NCBI GenBank assembly: GCA_018268995.1
Contig: JAFDVL010000005.1
Coordinates: 1-64,000, forward strand
Length of the DNA stretch: 64,000 nucleotides
Source: Acidobacteriota bacterium
GTDB lineage: Bacteria > Acidobacteriota > Blastocatellia > RBC074
Direction of reading: 5' to 3'
Below, in pieces: positions 17,470 to 27,914 of this stretch. The notes beneath the pieces were generated by a model. It did not search any database, was not told where the DNA came from, and was given only the letters and a program-made list of their open reading frames with translations. The stretch's first letter is position 1. Every line of letters begins with the position of its first letter. The translations under genes and the position numbers were made by a program.

Positions 17470-18780
17470 ATGTCTTCTGCTGCACAACCAGAACCTGTCG
17501 AAGCCGCACCTCCTGCACAAGTCGGTATTTTCGGAAGAACGTTTCGTGCGTTTCAATATCGGAACTTCCGGTTATTGTGGTTTGGTGCATTCACCTCCAG
17601 TTCCGGGACGTGGATGCAGGAAACAGCGCAGAATTGGCTGATCTTCACACTGACAGGGCGAGAATGGTTTCTGGGCTTGAACAGCGCGCTGGGAGCCTTC
17701 CCCATCATCCTGTTTTCTTTGCTCGGCGGAGTTGTTGCAGATCGCGTGGATCGGCGCAAAATTCTGATGACTTCACAGTGGCTGCAACTTACCTTCGCCT
17801 TCACATTGGCAGGTCTGGCAGCACTGCACTTACAAACCGTCTGGCCGATTCTGTTTTTGTCCTTTATGACGGGCTGCGCACAAGCTTTCGGCGGGCCAGC
17901 CTATCAGGCACTCATGCCTGTGCTGGTAGATCGCAAAGAAGATGTACCAAACGCAATTGCGCTGAATTCAATGCAATTCAATTTGGCGCGGACGGTGGGG
18001 CCAATCTTCGGTGGCCTGGTGCTGACCATCATGGGTGCCAGCGAAAAATCCCTGACCTCCACAGCCGCCGCCGTTTGTTTTGTCATTAACGGATTATCGT
18101 TTGTGGCTGTGGTCATCGCGCTTTCGATGCTGCGCGTCCCGCCGATTATCCGCAATGCTAATCAGGAAAAAAACATTCGCCACGAAATGGCAGAAGGTCT
18201 GGCCTTCGTCTGGCATCAAGAGGCATTGCGAACATTGACCGTGATTTCCTTCGCGGCCACGCTGTTTGGCATTCAGTTCATTACTTTCTTACCCGTGTTT
18301 GCCAACAAATACCTCAACACTGGCGCGGGTGGATATAGTGCATTGTTGGCTGTTTCTGGCGCGGGCTCAGCCTTTGGCGCGCTGTTTTCTGCCTGGCTTG
18401 GCGACGTAGAGCACAAGGGGCGCCTGGTGCTTTTACTGCAAATCGGATCAGGCATTGCGTTGCTGCTGTTATCCCTATTTCCGATTATCTGGCTGGCCTA
18501 TCCGCTGGTGTTTTTGGCAAGCGGCGGATTAATTGCGACATTTTCGCTAACGACATCGCTGGTACAATTACTTGTACCGGACACGATGCGCGGGCGCGTG
18601 ATGAGTATTTACATGATGGCGTTTCGCGGAGGAATGCCGCTCGGCGCAATCATCACAGGATTTCTGGCTGATGCGCCCTTTCATATCCCGCTTGTCCACG
18701 TGCTGTTGGGAGAAGCTGTCTTACTCATCCTACTTGCATTGATTTTCCTTTTTTCTAAATCAAAAGTTCACGAACACTGA
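17470..18780 (+). CDS. MFS transporter (EntS/MFS_3-like exporter)
   Basis: 436 residues with about 10-12 hydrophobic helices. The N-terminal FRAFQYRNFRLLWFGAFTSSSGTWMQ is typical of the MFS_3 group related to the enterobactin exporter EntS, and DRVDRRK after the second helix is the conserved loop 2-3 motif. The GPIFGGLV motif in helix 5 is usual for drug/proton antiporters. It is likely an inner-membrane exporter of a small molecule; the substrate is unknown. The gene stands alone between a hairpin and a convergent gene, with no siderophore genes nearby. Confidence 0.88.
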   Translation: MSSAAQPEPVEAAPPAQVGIFGRTFRAFQYRNFRLLWFGAFTSSSGTWMQETAQNWLIFTLTGREWFLGLNSALGAFPIILFSLLGGVVADRVDRRKILMTSQWLQLTFAFTLAGLAALHLQTVWPILFLSFMTGCAQAFGGPAYQALMPVLVDRKEDVPNAIALNSMQFNLARTVGPIFGGLVLTIMGASEKSLTSTAAAVCFVINGLSFVAVVIALSMLRVPPIIRNANQEKNIRHEMAEGLAFVWHQEALRTLTVISFAATLFGIQFITFLPVFANKYLNTGAGGYSALLAVSGAGSAFGALFSAWLGDVEHKGRLVLLLQIGSGIALLLLSLFPIIWLAYPLVFLASGGLIATFSLTTSLVQLLVPDTMRGRVMSIYMMAFRGGMPLGAIITGFLADAPFHIPLVHVLLGEAVLLILLALIFLFSKSKVHEH

Positions 18781-18812
18781 TGCTGTAAGATAGGCACTGG
18801 TTCCTTCGTGAA

Positions 18813-19586
18813 TTACTTTGCACTACGTCCAGAAAACTGACCTGTACTTTGCTGTAATTTTTCCAGACGGGCACTCGCTTCAGCAGCTTCCGCACTTCGC
18901 CCATATTTCTTTAAAATCTCACGATAAGCACCACCATCATAAACCAGTCGGCTATTTGCCTCGTCATAGTCAAACGTAATGCCGAGCTTGTTGTAACGAT
19001 CCAAACCGACATAGTTCAGCATATACTCCCGCTCGCTTAATCGTTTATCCAGCACCTCATCAGGCTCTCCCACGCGTCGTTGAGCATCACGAGAAAGCTT
19101 TATCGCGGCTCGCTCCGCAGCTTCGCCCAAAGTTAACAGGGCACGCGGGGCGATTTCCATTCCACGATATTGATCGGCACAAAGACGGGCCAACCGCGCT
19201 CGCGCGAAATCGTCTTTTGTATCTTCAATCAAACTCATCAGGCGCGCAGCATCGTGGCCTCGTTGTGGACGAGCCAATGCTTCAGCAATCACCCACCCAC
19301 GAATATTACGAGACACCGCGACAGGATAGAAAAGCGGGCCGCCATTGGTGCTACGCGGCGCACCGATGATGCCAACTTCACGATCCCGGTGCAGGCGGGA
19401 AACCAGCTTCGCTTTGACGTCGGGGTCGGTTCGTAAGGCAGACAGGCGCTCATCGTAAATAATCGCGCGTTGGCCGGGAATATTTTTCTTCCGCTGCTTG
19501 AGGGGAAATGTCTGGGCTAAGGCGGAACTAAGAGAAATGGCGCAGAGACTGACCATGCAGAGCATGGCAAAAATGGGGCGTTTCAT
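18813..19586 (-). CDS. Secreted protein of unknown function
   Basis: 257 residues with a signal peptide (MKRPIFAMLCMVSLCAISLSSALAQ). The mature protein is rich in Arg, Ala and Leu. Residues about 100-190 look helical, possibly a TPR-like solenoid (ALARPQRGHDAARLMSLIED, ARLARLCADQY), and AYREILKKYGRSAEAAEASARLEKL near the end resembles a TPR helix. No enzyme motif is seen and the family is not recognised. It is convergent with the MFS gene and lies downstream of the resolvase gene. Confidence 0.65.
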   Translation of the reverse strand: MKRPIFAMLCMVSLCAISLSSALAQTFPLKQRKKNIPGQRAIIYDERLSALRTDPDVKAKLVSRLHRDREVGIIGAPRSTNGGPLFYPVAVSRNIRGWVIAEALARPQRGHDAARLMSLIEDTKDDFARARLARLCADQYRGMEIAPRALLTLGEAAERAAIKLSRDAQRRVGEPDEVLDKRLSEREYMLNYVGLDRYNKLGITFDYDEANSRLVYDGGAYREILKKYGRSAEAAEASARLEKLQQSTGQFSGRSAK

Positions 19587-19745
19587 TGGCTAAGTAAACC
19601 TCGCTTCTTTCGGCAATTTGATTTTGATGATTGTGATTTTGTACTGCTCGCCCGATGAAGATGCGAAAAATCCCAGGAGGTGAAATGAAAATTTTTAGGC
19701 GAGCATTTTACGCCAGTAGTCAGAAGGAATTGAAAACGCGGGGCG

Positions 19746-20450
19746 CTACGCAACGTTTGTGACGCGGGATTTGCGAGTTGGTAACGTGGGAAACTTAAAG
19801 CGAGAGTAATCCTTTTTGTAACGCTGTTCCTGAACTTCAATCGCAGCCAGGTAATCGAAAATCACCAGGCCTTTGCCCGGCGGTGCGAGTGCCAGATGAT
19901 TGGCGAAAAACTGATACGGAATGCTTTTCCGCGATGCATTTTCGCGCCACTGCACGACCAGTTGGACAGGCAAAAAATACACTTCCTGATGGGCGCTAAA
20001 CTCCACCAGAAAGCCGGCAACTGCTCCCACACGCGCGGCACGCTCTAAAAATTCAATTTGATGTGCATGGAGGTTATCAAAATCCAAGACCTCGCGCCGT
20101 GTGGTTTTCGCATCGTAAAAAATTGCTCGCCCTTCAGGGGCAAGCGCACCACCGTAATCTGGTTCGGCTTTGGATTCAGGAATGAATTTGCGCCAATCCT
20201 TCGCCTTATTTTCTTTGACGATGCCTTTGAGATCGTGTGAGGAAAGCCTTGCCTGTGTCCCAGGCGAGGAAAGTGTCATGGAAGGAAATGCCAGACCTCG
20301 CCGTGTTTCGCCGCGATCAATCAGATATTTGCCAGGAATCGCTTTGCGCGTAATGCAGGCACGTCCGAGCTTTTCATAAGCTTCGTTCGTGCGGTTAATT
20401 GTATCTTGAAAGCCGCTGCCGGTTTCAGCACCACGGCGTTTGAAAGTCAT
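19746..20450 (-). CDS. RecU-like Holliday junction resolvase
   Basis: 234 residues. The N-terminal GSGFQDTINRTNEAYEKLGRACITRKAIPGKY and the central DYGGALAPEGRAIFYDAKTTRR ... HQIEFLERAARVGAVAGFLVEF follow the order of motifs in RecU: a Glu/Asn region, then Asp and FDAK-type catalytic residues, then HQ. RecU cleaves four-way junctions during recombination. The family is best known from Firmicutes; RuvC is the usual resolvase elsewhere. It is 86 bp downstream of yebC, just as ruvC often follows yebC in other bacteria, which supports the assignment. No clear ribosome site; an inverted repeat abuts the start. Confidence 0.75.
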   Translation of the reverse strand: MTFKRRGAETGSGFQDTINRTNEAYEKLGRACITRKAIPGKYLIDRGETRRGLAFPSMTLSSPGTQARLSSHDLKGIVKENKAKDWRKFIPESKAEPDYGGALAPEGRAIFYDAKTTRREVLDFDNLHAHQIEFLERAARVGAVAGFLVEFSAHQEVYFLPVQLVVQWRENASRKSIPYQFFANHLALAPPGKGLVIFDYLAAIEVQEQRYKKDYSRFKFPTLPTRKSRVTNVA

Positions 20451-20454
20451 AGAG

Positions 20455-20526
20455 AGGATTTAGGATTTAGGACTTGGGATTCAGGAAAAGAACCTTACTA
20501 ACTCTAAATCCTAAATCCTGAATCCT
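20455..20526. repeat. Inverted repeat of tandem 'GGATTTA' units
   Basis: Two arms built from GGATTTA/GGACTTG/GGATTCA-type units face each other as reverse complements, with about 20 of 23 positions pairing, over a short spacer. It fills the gap between yebC and the resolvase gene and ends 5 bp before the resolvase start codon. Confidence 0.75.
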
Positions 20527-20536
20527 AGCTCTTGCC

Positions 20537-21286
20537 TTATCCTGCCTGTTCCATCGTTACATCATCAATGTCGAAGTTGGCAAAGACCTTTTGCACATCG
20601 TCGTGATCGTCAAGCGCTTCATACAACTTGAGCATTTGTTGTGCATCTTTGCCTTCCAGCTTGATGTAATTTTGCGGAACCTTGGAAATTTCGGCTTCAA
20701 TAGGTTCGATGCCTGCCGCTTTGACAGCTTCAAGTACAGTATCAAAATCCTCCGGCGCGGTGAGGATTTGATAGCCATCTGAATCGGTTTGCATGTCTTC
20801 AGCTCCGGCATTCAGCGCGATTTCCATTAACTCGTCTTCGCCCTTTGCCTCAAGATCAACGAGGATGGAGCCTTTGCGATCAAACATCCAGGCAACGGAA
20901 TTTGCTTCACCCAGATTGCCACCATTCTTGGAAAACAGATGACGAACTTCGGCCACCGTGCGGTTGCGATTGTCTGTCATGGTTTCAAGAATAACCGCTA
21001 CGCCTGCCGGGCCATAACCTTCATAAGTGATTTCTTCATAACTCACGCCTTCCAATTCGCCCGTGCCGCGCTTGATTGCTTTGTCAATCGTATCGTTCGG
21101 CATGTTATTGGATTTGGCATCAATGACCGCTTTGCGCAAACGCGCATTCAGGTTGATATCACCACTGTTGCCCGTCCGAGCGGCGACCGTAATTTCCTTG
21201 ATCAGCCGCGTAAAAATCTTGCCGCGCTTGGCATCGAGCGCGCCCTTTTTGTGCTTAATTGTATGCCACTTTGAGTGCCCTGACAT
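20537..21286 (-). CDS. yebC: YebC/PmpR-family protein
   Basis: 249 residues. The N-terminus [20 protein letters not shown] with [12 protein letters not shown] is diagnostic for the YebC/TACO1 family. Other signatures are [35 protein letters not shown] and [18 protein letters not shown]. The family was first described as transcription regulators, and some members relieve ribosome stalling; which applies here cannot be read from sequence. Acidic C-terminus and full length are typical. A GAGGTAAT ribosome site lies before the ATG. It is followed by the resolvase gene, a common neighbour type. Confidence 0.95.
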   Translation of the reverse strand: MSGHSKWHTIKHKKGALDAKRGKIFTRLIKEITVAARTGNSGDINLNARLRKAVIDAKSNNMPNDTIDKAIKRGTGELEGVSYEEITYEGYGPAGVAVILETMTDNRNRTVAEVRHLFSKNGGNLGEANSVAWMFDRKGSILVDLEAKGEDELMEIALNAGAEDMQTDSDGYQILTAPEDFDTVLEAVKAAGIEPIEAEISKVPQNYIKLEGKDAQQMLKLYEALDDHDDVQKVFANFDIDDVTMEQAG

Positions 21287-21364
21287 TGTATTACCTCAAG
21301 AGTAAATAGGTTGGAGGAAGTAAGCGCGGTACTATAGCAGAGGAGTTGCTGGTTGTCAGTTGCC

Positions 21365-21422
21365 ACTTGTCATTGGTCATTTGTCATCGCCAATAGCGAA
21401 CGACAAATGACCAATGACAAGT
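21365..21422. repeat. Perfect 21-bp inverted repeat
   Basis: ACTTGTCATTGGTCATTTGTC pairs without mismatch with 21402-21422 over a 16-base loop. It lies between the unknown secreted-protein gene and yebC, both on the minus strand, and has no T-run. It belongs to the set of repeat-arm hairpins seen elsewhere in the window. Confidence 0.85.
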
Positions 21423-21436
21423 TACGAGTGAATGAT

Positions 21437-22603
<1,167 letters not shown>

Positions 22604-22784
22604 GACGGTTGTCTCCTCCCAAGCGGGCATTTACAGATAACCTGCAACCAGGATGATTGCACGAACGACAAGGGGCAACCTGACAATTATCTTCATCGTT
22701 AGAGGATGGCGCAACTGTTAAGGTGTGTTACACTGCACAAGTCTTCTGCCCCGATTAAACTGATTCATCGTGAGGCAGTATTCC

Positions 22785-23213
22785 ATGAACGATAATGATT
22801 CTCTAAGCGAAAACGAAATCAGCATTGAAGTAATTGAAAATCGCCCCTATACCCCTCCCGCTCCGCCAGCAAAAAATTCGGATGACATGCCAATCTCAGT
22901 GGATAACCGCCGCCAATATATGGCGCGCATTCCAGTGGAAATAGACTTGCACATCACGACCCCCGAAAAAAAAGGCATCGCACGAAGCATTGATGTGAGC
23001 GTCAATGGGTTGTTAGTGCAAACATTGCTGGATTTGCAATGGGAAGAGCGCGTAATTATTACGATCCTGCATCCTGAGGAAGATACACACGCCTGTGCCA
23101 AAGTTGCGCGCGTGGCAGAAACGAATGATCCAATGGGAAATAAATATGGGCTGTCAATCTTGTCTGACGATGCAGCGATCTGGCAAGGCGTTTTGCGGCG
23201 ATTGATTCTGTAG
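22785..23213 (+). CDS. PilZ-domain protein
   Basis: 142 residues from the ATG at 22785; a GTG at 22770 is an alternative. An acidic, Pro-rich N-terminus of about 45 residues precedes a PilZ domain: an Arg-rich RRQYMARIPV segment and the DVSVNG motif (D/N-x-S-x-x-G) that binds cyclic-di-GMP, then beta strands to YGLSIL. The first motif differs slightly from RxxxR spacing, so ligand binding is likely but not certain. Tail-to-tail with the FHA gene, with a gap of only 2 bp. Confidence 0.8.
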   Translation: MNDNDSLSENEISIEVIENRPYTPPAPPAKNSDDMPISVDNRRQYMARIPVEIDLHITTPEKKGIARSIDVSVNGLLVQTLLDLQWEERVIITILHPEEDTHACAKVARVAETNDPMGNKYGLSILSDDAAIWQGVLRRLIL

Positions 23214-23215
23214 TG

Positions 23216-24109
23216 TTAGATTTCAGGAGTTGCAGCCCCTACGGGCAGTTCAACTTCAGATTTTGCTTGTCCGACACACTTAAGCTGATAGATTCCAATC
23301 TTAATCAAATCGCCGATGTTGAACTCATAGCGATCCCCCTGCGCCACTTCACGTCCTGCAACTTCAAGCGAATTGCGACCTTCACACATAATCGCAAAGC
23401 GTCCGCCCTCCAATCGTTCCAGTGAGGCGTGCTTGCGACTGATTTCCAGATCACCATCCAAACGCAAATCTACTTGCATATCTTTCGCGCCTCGCCCAAT
23501 GCTAATCGTTGTTTTGTGGCAAGGAAGCGTTTCCATCGTTTCGCCCGTGCGTCCATATTCAATCGTGAAAAGTGGCGCACGAGGCCGGACAATCGTTGCG
23601 GGGCTTTCGCTTACAGGTGCCGCAATTGTCTCTTCAGGATCAGGAATCGGCATCGTCGGAGCAGCGACAGGCTTGCGCGGTTTGACTTCAGTTTTGGGCG
23701 CGGTGCTGTCCCAGACAGGCTGCACACGATATTGCCCCTTTTCCAAGGTGCCGTCCACTCGCAATTCCAGCGCAAAACTTTTCGTTTGCACATCTTTGTC
23801 CTGGATCAATTCTTTGGCCCGTTCCGACAGGACGTGATGCAGGCCGCGCTGTAATCCTTCGCGTTTGTCGCCTTGCCATTGCGCATCATCGGCTTTGCTC
23901 AAAAACACCAGATACTCACGCGGGATGTAAGTTGGGCCACCGGGCGGAGTAAACATTTCGCGCTGCATCGCAGCTTCGACTTCACGCGCGACTGATACCA
24001 GAAATTCCTCCCATTCACGTCGGGCAGGGGGCGCTTCGGGAGCTAATGAAGCAGCATCCTCGCCATCCAGCCATTTTCTGAAATCACTGATTAAGTTTTT
24101 AAGACCCAT
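23216..24109 (-). CDS. FHA-domain protein with FhaA-like N-terminal domain
   Basis: 297 residues. Residues 30-140 resemble the DUF3662/FhaA N-terminal domain (EWEEFLVSVAREVEAAMQRE, YIPREYLVFLSK). A Pro-rich linker follows. The C-terminal FHA domain shows ISIGRGAKD, LDGDLEISRKHASL and GDLIKIGIY, the phosphothreonine-reading loops, all intact. FHA proteins bind phosphorylated partners of Ser/Thr kinases, and the kinase gene ends 27 bp upstream on the same strand, so a kinase-reader pair is very likely. A CGGAGC ribosome site lies before the ATG. Confidence 0.88.
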   Translation of the reverse strand: MGLKNLISDFRKWLDGEDAASLAPEAPPARREWEEFLVSVAREVEAAMQREMFTPPGGPTYIPREYLVFLSKADDAQWQGDKREGLQRGLHHVLSERAKELIQDKDVQTKSFALELRVDGTLEKGQYRVQPVWDSTAPKTEVKPRKPVAAPTMPIPDPEETIAAPVSESPATIVRPRAPLFTIEYGRTGETMETLPCHKTTISIGRGAKDMQVDLRLDGDLEISRKHASLERLEGGRFAIMCEGRNSLEVAGREVAQGDRYEFNIGDLIKIGIYQLKCVGQAKSEVELPVGAATPEI

Positions 24110-24136
24110 AGTTGCTCCGATGAGTAGTTATTCGTT

Positions 24137-25756
24137 TTAGAACCAGCCCCGCGAAGTGATGTTTACAAACTTTGGATTTCCATTCACCCAGCCCTGTTTT
24201 TGCGATCCTGCCGGGTAACGAGGACTCCATTCGCTGACCTCAATTTGCACCCAGCCATTTGGATTTTTGCTCACCACTTTATGCTTTGAGTTCTGGGTGA
24301 TTTCTCCAAGCTTATCAAAACTCGCCCCCGGCCCGCTGCGAACCGTTAGACCATCGGCGATGACTTCGAGTTGCTCGCCGAAAATCTTATTGGTTGGCGT
24401 ATTGGTCGTATTGGTCGCCGCCGTAGTTGTTCGGTGTTCTCTGGCATAGCGATAAACGCTCACCAGCGTCGTCAAAAAAAGTAAAGCCAGAATCGCCACC
24501 GCCACACGTCGCCACATCGGTGCCATAAAGGATTCCAGCTGCATGTCCTGTTCTACAGAAGGTGATTGCGTGCGCTGCCGTGCAATGCGTGGCGGAACAG
24601 GCTCTGACTTAGCAACAGTCTCTGGCGCTGGCGTAGGCGCATCAAAATTAACAACGATTTTTCGCTTGTCCGCAATCGGCGGTGGAGCGGTTGGGGTCGA
24701 AGTTGACAAGTTCGATGCTTCGCTGGCCAGCAACGAGGTGAATTCCGGTTGTTCTGGTGAAGCCGGAATATTTGTCGGCGCAACTTTCAATTCAACTTTT
24801 GCGTCTTTGGTTCGCACACGCGTTGCGTCGTCTTCAACCGTGACAGGATTACGTGCGGGTTGTGCTTTGGTCGCCACATTCGCCAATTCACTCCAAAACT
24901 CAATGATTGTGGCGTAGCGATCCTCTGGTTTTTCGGCAGTTGCACGATTCAGCACCGTCAATAAACTTTGTGCCCAGGGCTGCTGATTGATAGTATCTGG
25001 CAAAGAGGTGATCGGACGGCGAATAAACTGCGAGGGCGGACGCCCTCCATTCACGGTGTAAAAACTTTTCGCAAGCGAGTAAATGTCTGCTGCTGCGGTT
25101 AATCGCCCAACGTGGCCGCGCGATTCATCCGGGTGATGTTCCGGTGGAGCATAAATATCGGCACCAACGCGAGTGATCTCAGCGCTCTCTTCGCCTGTGA
25201 TTTTAGCCACCCCGAAATCTGCAACTTTGAGCAAAGAGTGGTCGCGGCTCAACAAAAAATTATTTGGTTTCAGATCACGATGAATTACGCCTTTGCTGTG
25301 TGCATAGGCTAAGGCTTCGCAAACCTGCTTGTAATAAAATAAGGCCTTTTGCAATTCCAATGCGCCACCGGGACAGCCTTTGCACAGGCGCAACAAATCA
25401 CCGCCCGGCATATATTCCAGCACCAGGTAATGAAATGGCACGCCGTTCAAATCAGCTGCCGTGCCGTGACCAAGCCGCAAAATGACGTGCGGATGACGCA
25501 CTGCATCCAGCGCAATAGCTTCGTTCTGAAAATTTTCGATTAGGGTCTTTTCCAGGTCGGATTCAGGCGTGCCTTGCAGGTGAGGATTCAACGCCTTGAT
25601 AACGAGTTCCTGCCCGTTCGCGCGACGGTCACGCGCTACAAAAATCTCGGCATAACTGCCGAGACTAAGTCGCTCGCGCACTTCATAGCGCTCATCAACC
25701 AAACTATTTTCTAATTTAAGCTGGGGCATAAACCGCAAATCAACAGGCAATAGCAT
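24137..25756 (-). CDS. Hanks-type Ser/Thr protein kinase with C-terminal SH3-like domain
   Basis: 539 residues from the ATG at 25756; ATG 25729 and TTG 25765 are alternatives and none has a good ribosome site. The kinase domain runs from about residue 20 to 290: LSLGSYAEIFVA loop, catalytic Lys54 in VIKAL, HRDLKPNN (Asp161) and DFG (Asp180). A Pro/Thr-rich juxtamembrane region and one membrane helix (VAVAILALLFLTTLVSVY) follow. The outer part has a bacterial SH3-like domain (LEVIADGLTVRSGPGASFDKLG) with a likely cell-wall ligand. PASTA repeats are absent. Cotranscribed with the FHA gene. Confidence 0.9.
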   Translation of the reverse strand: MLLPVDLRFMPQLKLENSLVDERYEVRERLSLGSYAEIFVARDRRANGQELVIKALNPHLQGTPESDLEKTLIENFQNEAIALDAVRHPHVILRLGHGTAADLNGVPFHYLVLEYMPGGDLLRLCKGCPGGALELQKALFYYKQVCEALAYAHSKGVIHRDLKPNNFLLSRDHSLLKVADFGVAKITGEESAEITRVGADIYAPPEHHPDESRGHVGRLTAAADIYSLAKSFYTVNGGRPPSQFIRRPITSLPDTINQQPWAQSLLTVLNRATAEKPEDRYATIIEFWSELANVATKAQPARNPVTVEDDATRVRTKDAKVELKVAPTNIPASPEQPEFTSLLASEASNLSTSTPTAPPPIADKRKIVVNFDAPTPAPETVAKSEPVPPRIARQRTQSPSVEQDMQLESFMAPMWRRVAVAILALLFLTTLVSVYRYAREHRTTTAATNTTNTPTNKIFGEQLEVIADGLTVRSGPGASFDKLGEITQNSKHKVVSKNPNGWVQIEVSEWSPRYPAGSQKQGWVNGNPKFVNITSRGWF

Positions 25757-25829
25757 ATTTGTCAAAAACCAAAGCGATGTACGTTTTTTCTGCGGCTTTT
25801 GATCTTTGCTTTTGCCTGTTGATTTTACA

Positions 25830-27104
25830 TTAACTTAGAACGCGTAATACAACCGGAATGTCTTTTGTTGTACCTTGTTTGCGAATATCCCGCAAGGCGG
25901 CCTGCAACTGGCTTTCCTTCACCTGATGGGTCAGTAACACGATGGTGGCAATTCCGTCCTCCGTCACTCCTTTTTGCACCAATCCAAGCAGGCTAATGCC
26001 GTGTTCCCCACACGCCAGCCCCAAATGCCCGATTACTCCCGGCACATCCAGAGTTTGCAAACGGATGTAATACGCATTCGTGGTTTCTTCAATTGGACTG
26101 ACATCACACGTTTCAGAATTCATTGCTGGCTGAAAATAGCGGGCAAAATCCGGCAGTTTTAAAGCACTCGCCAAATTAATAACATCGCCAACGACGGCGC
26201 TCGCGGTCGGGAATTGACCCGCGCCGGGGCCGGAAAGCATGATTTCCCCCACCGCGCTACCACTGATGAAAATTGCATTGTTGACGCCTTCAACTCCAGC
26301 CAATGGATGATGCAAGGGCACCAGCATCGGATGCGCGCGCACATCAATTTTTCCTGCACTGCCAAAGGGTTGCGCCAAGCCGATCATCTTGATGCGGTAG
26401 CCGAATTCGCTCGCAAGTTGAATGTCCAGATCGCTGATTTGTGTGATGCCCTGGCGATAAATTTTCCCGACCTCAACCGGAGCCTGAAACGCCAGCGAAG
26501 CCAGAATCGCAATTTTGTACACAACGTCGTTGCCTTCAATGTCATCGGTCGGATCAGCTTCGGCATAGCCTTTCGCCTGAGCCTCGCGCAAAGCTTCGGC
26601 GAACGGTTTCTTTTCCTGCTCCATCATTGTCAGAATGTAATTCGTTGTGCCGTTCACAATCCCGGCAACTTTCGAGATGCGATTGGCTTGCAGCCCGCGT
26701 TGCAACGTCGAGATAAGAGGAATGCCGCCGCCTACCGCAGCTTCAAAGAACACTGTCACATTGTGACGATTAGCCGCTTCAAAAATCTCTGGTCCATACT
26801 TAGCAATCATTTCTTTATTGGCGGTGATGACGTGCTTGCCATTTGTGATCGCACGTTTGACGACTTCATGCACCTGCCCGATGCCACCTGCAACTTCAAC
26901 AATGATTTCAATGTTCGGATCATCAGATAGCTCAAAGGCATTATCTGTGACGTGGAAAGCCGAAAGATCCAATTCGCGTGGTTTGTTTTTATCGCGTACG
27001 GCAATCGCACGAATTTCAAATTGAGGATTATCACGCAACAATTTGACGACGCCTGTACCGACGGTGCCAAGACCTAAAATTCCAAGACTTGTTTTTGTGG
27101 ACAT
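25830..27104 (-). CDS. hom: Homoserine dehydrogenase
   Basis: 424 residues from the ATG at 27104; upstream starts add a non-family extension. Reduces aspartate semialdehyde to homoserine for threonine and methionine synthesis. The nucleotide-binding motif GLGTVGTGVV, the catalytic-region motif GIVNGTTNYILTMM, and a C-terminal ACT domain (TLDVPGVIGHLGLACGEHGISLLGL) are present in the usual order, giving the standard monofunctional length. The ACT domain suggests feedback control by threonine. No aspartokinase gene is adjacent. No obvious ribosome site. Confidence 0.95.
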   Translation of the reverse strand: MSTKTSLGILGLGTVGTGVVKLLRDNPQFEIRAIAVRDKNKPRELDLSAFHVTDNAFELSDDPNIEIIVEVAGGIGQVHEVVKRAITNGKHVITANKEMIAKYGPEIFEAANRHNVTVFFEAAVGGGIPLISTLQRGLQANRISKVAGIVNGTTNYILTMMEQEKKPFAEALREAQAKGYAEADPTDDIEGNDVVYKIAILASLAFQAPVEVGKIYRQGITQISDLDIQLASEFGYRIKMIGLAQPFGSAGKIDVRAHPMLVPLHHPLAGVEGVNNAIFISGSAVGEIMLSGPGAGQFPTASAVVGDVINLASALKLPDFARYFQPAMNSETCDVSPIEETTNAYYIRLQTLDVPGVIGHLGLACGEHGISLLGLVQKGVTEDGIATIVLLTHQVKESQLQAALRDIRKQGTTKDIPVVLRVLS

Positions 27105-27200
27105 ATTTATTCTGGAGATAGCTATCAATTCCTTGTGGAGCAAAAGCAAAAAGCGAAGCTTAATGATCTCACGCTTCGGATGCAATGAAAAACCTCCAAT

Positions 27201-27229
27201 TTGACACAGCATTAGCGCTGCGTTAACTT
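27201..27229 (+). promoter_or_regulatory. Promoter of the 27282 gene pair
   Basis: TTGACA and TAACTT are separated by 17 bp, about 50 bp before the start codon. The -35 is perfect and the -10 acceptable. It lies in the divergent region with hom. Confidence 0.55.
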
Positions 27230-27281
27230 GAGAACTGGCAAGGATATTTATCAACTTCCCCTTAATTTAGCGAGGCTCAGG

Positions 27282-27914
27282 ATGAGAACTGTATTTGAAG
27301 ATACCAATGAAACAGCGAGTCTTGAAAACCCCAAGACTGGACAATCTACGCCAATCATTCTCTGGCTTGTGGCAATTCTATTTTTGTTCGGTGCGTTTGC
27401 CATCTACAGAAAAGTGGCCAGCCGCCACGTCGCGCCACCGCCACCGCCGGTAGCAGTGAACGACATCAAGCAAGTAAATGAGACGATTTACAAGTTCAAT
27501 CAACTTGTCAAAGAGGGAAATTTCGATCAGGCGCAATCCATGCTCACTGCTGAAGCACAAAAGAGATTAGCCGATTCGCAAAAAACATTTCGCGAAAGTT
27601 TGCTAGCACAACGCAAAGGCAAGGATGACAAGGTAATTGAAGCCGTTCCGGCAACGGAAAATGTGCTTGGCCTGACTGATACGAGCGTCACAATTGGTTG
27701 TACCTACTATTTCGACAAAAACGAAACTATTTATTTCCCACTTACGATAGTCAAAGAAAAAATCGGTGAATCCGAGCGCTTAGCCATTGCTGCCTGGGAA
27801 AACCCGGAGGAAAAGAAAGATGACCCGGCAGCTAAAAAGCCCGAAGACGCGAAAGCTGGCGAAGTGAAATCCGAAGAGAAAAAAGCGGAAGAAAAAAAGG
27901 CTGAAAAGAAATGA
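27282..27914 (+). CDS. Single-pass membrane protein with charged tail
   Basis: 210 residues from the ATG at 27282, behind GAGGCTCAGG. Residues about 22-42 ([19 protein letters not shown]) form one membrane helix, then a Pro/Val linker and a roughly 110-residue soluble domain ([21 protein letters not shown] ...). That domain looks like the NTF2-like or DUF4878-type folds that often follow a membrane anchor. The last 40 residues are almost all Lys, Glu and Ala. No function known. Its TGA overlaps the ATG of the next gene. Confidence 0.7.
   Translation: MRTVFEDTNETASLENPKTGQSTPIILWLVAILFLFGAFAIYRKVASRHVAPPPPPVAVNDIKQVNETIYKFNQLVKEGNFDQAQSMLTAEAQKRLADSQKTFRESLLAQRKGKDDKVIEAVPATENVLGLTDTSVTIGCTYYFDKNETIYFPLTIVKEKIGESERLAIAAWENPEEKKDDPAAKKPEDAKAGEVKSEEKKAEEKKAEKK

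Noticed and set aside
26214-26930. 238-codon plus-strand ORF in hom
   Set aside because: It is antisense to homoserine dehydrogenase motifs and lacks a ribosome site.
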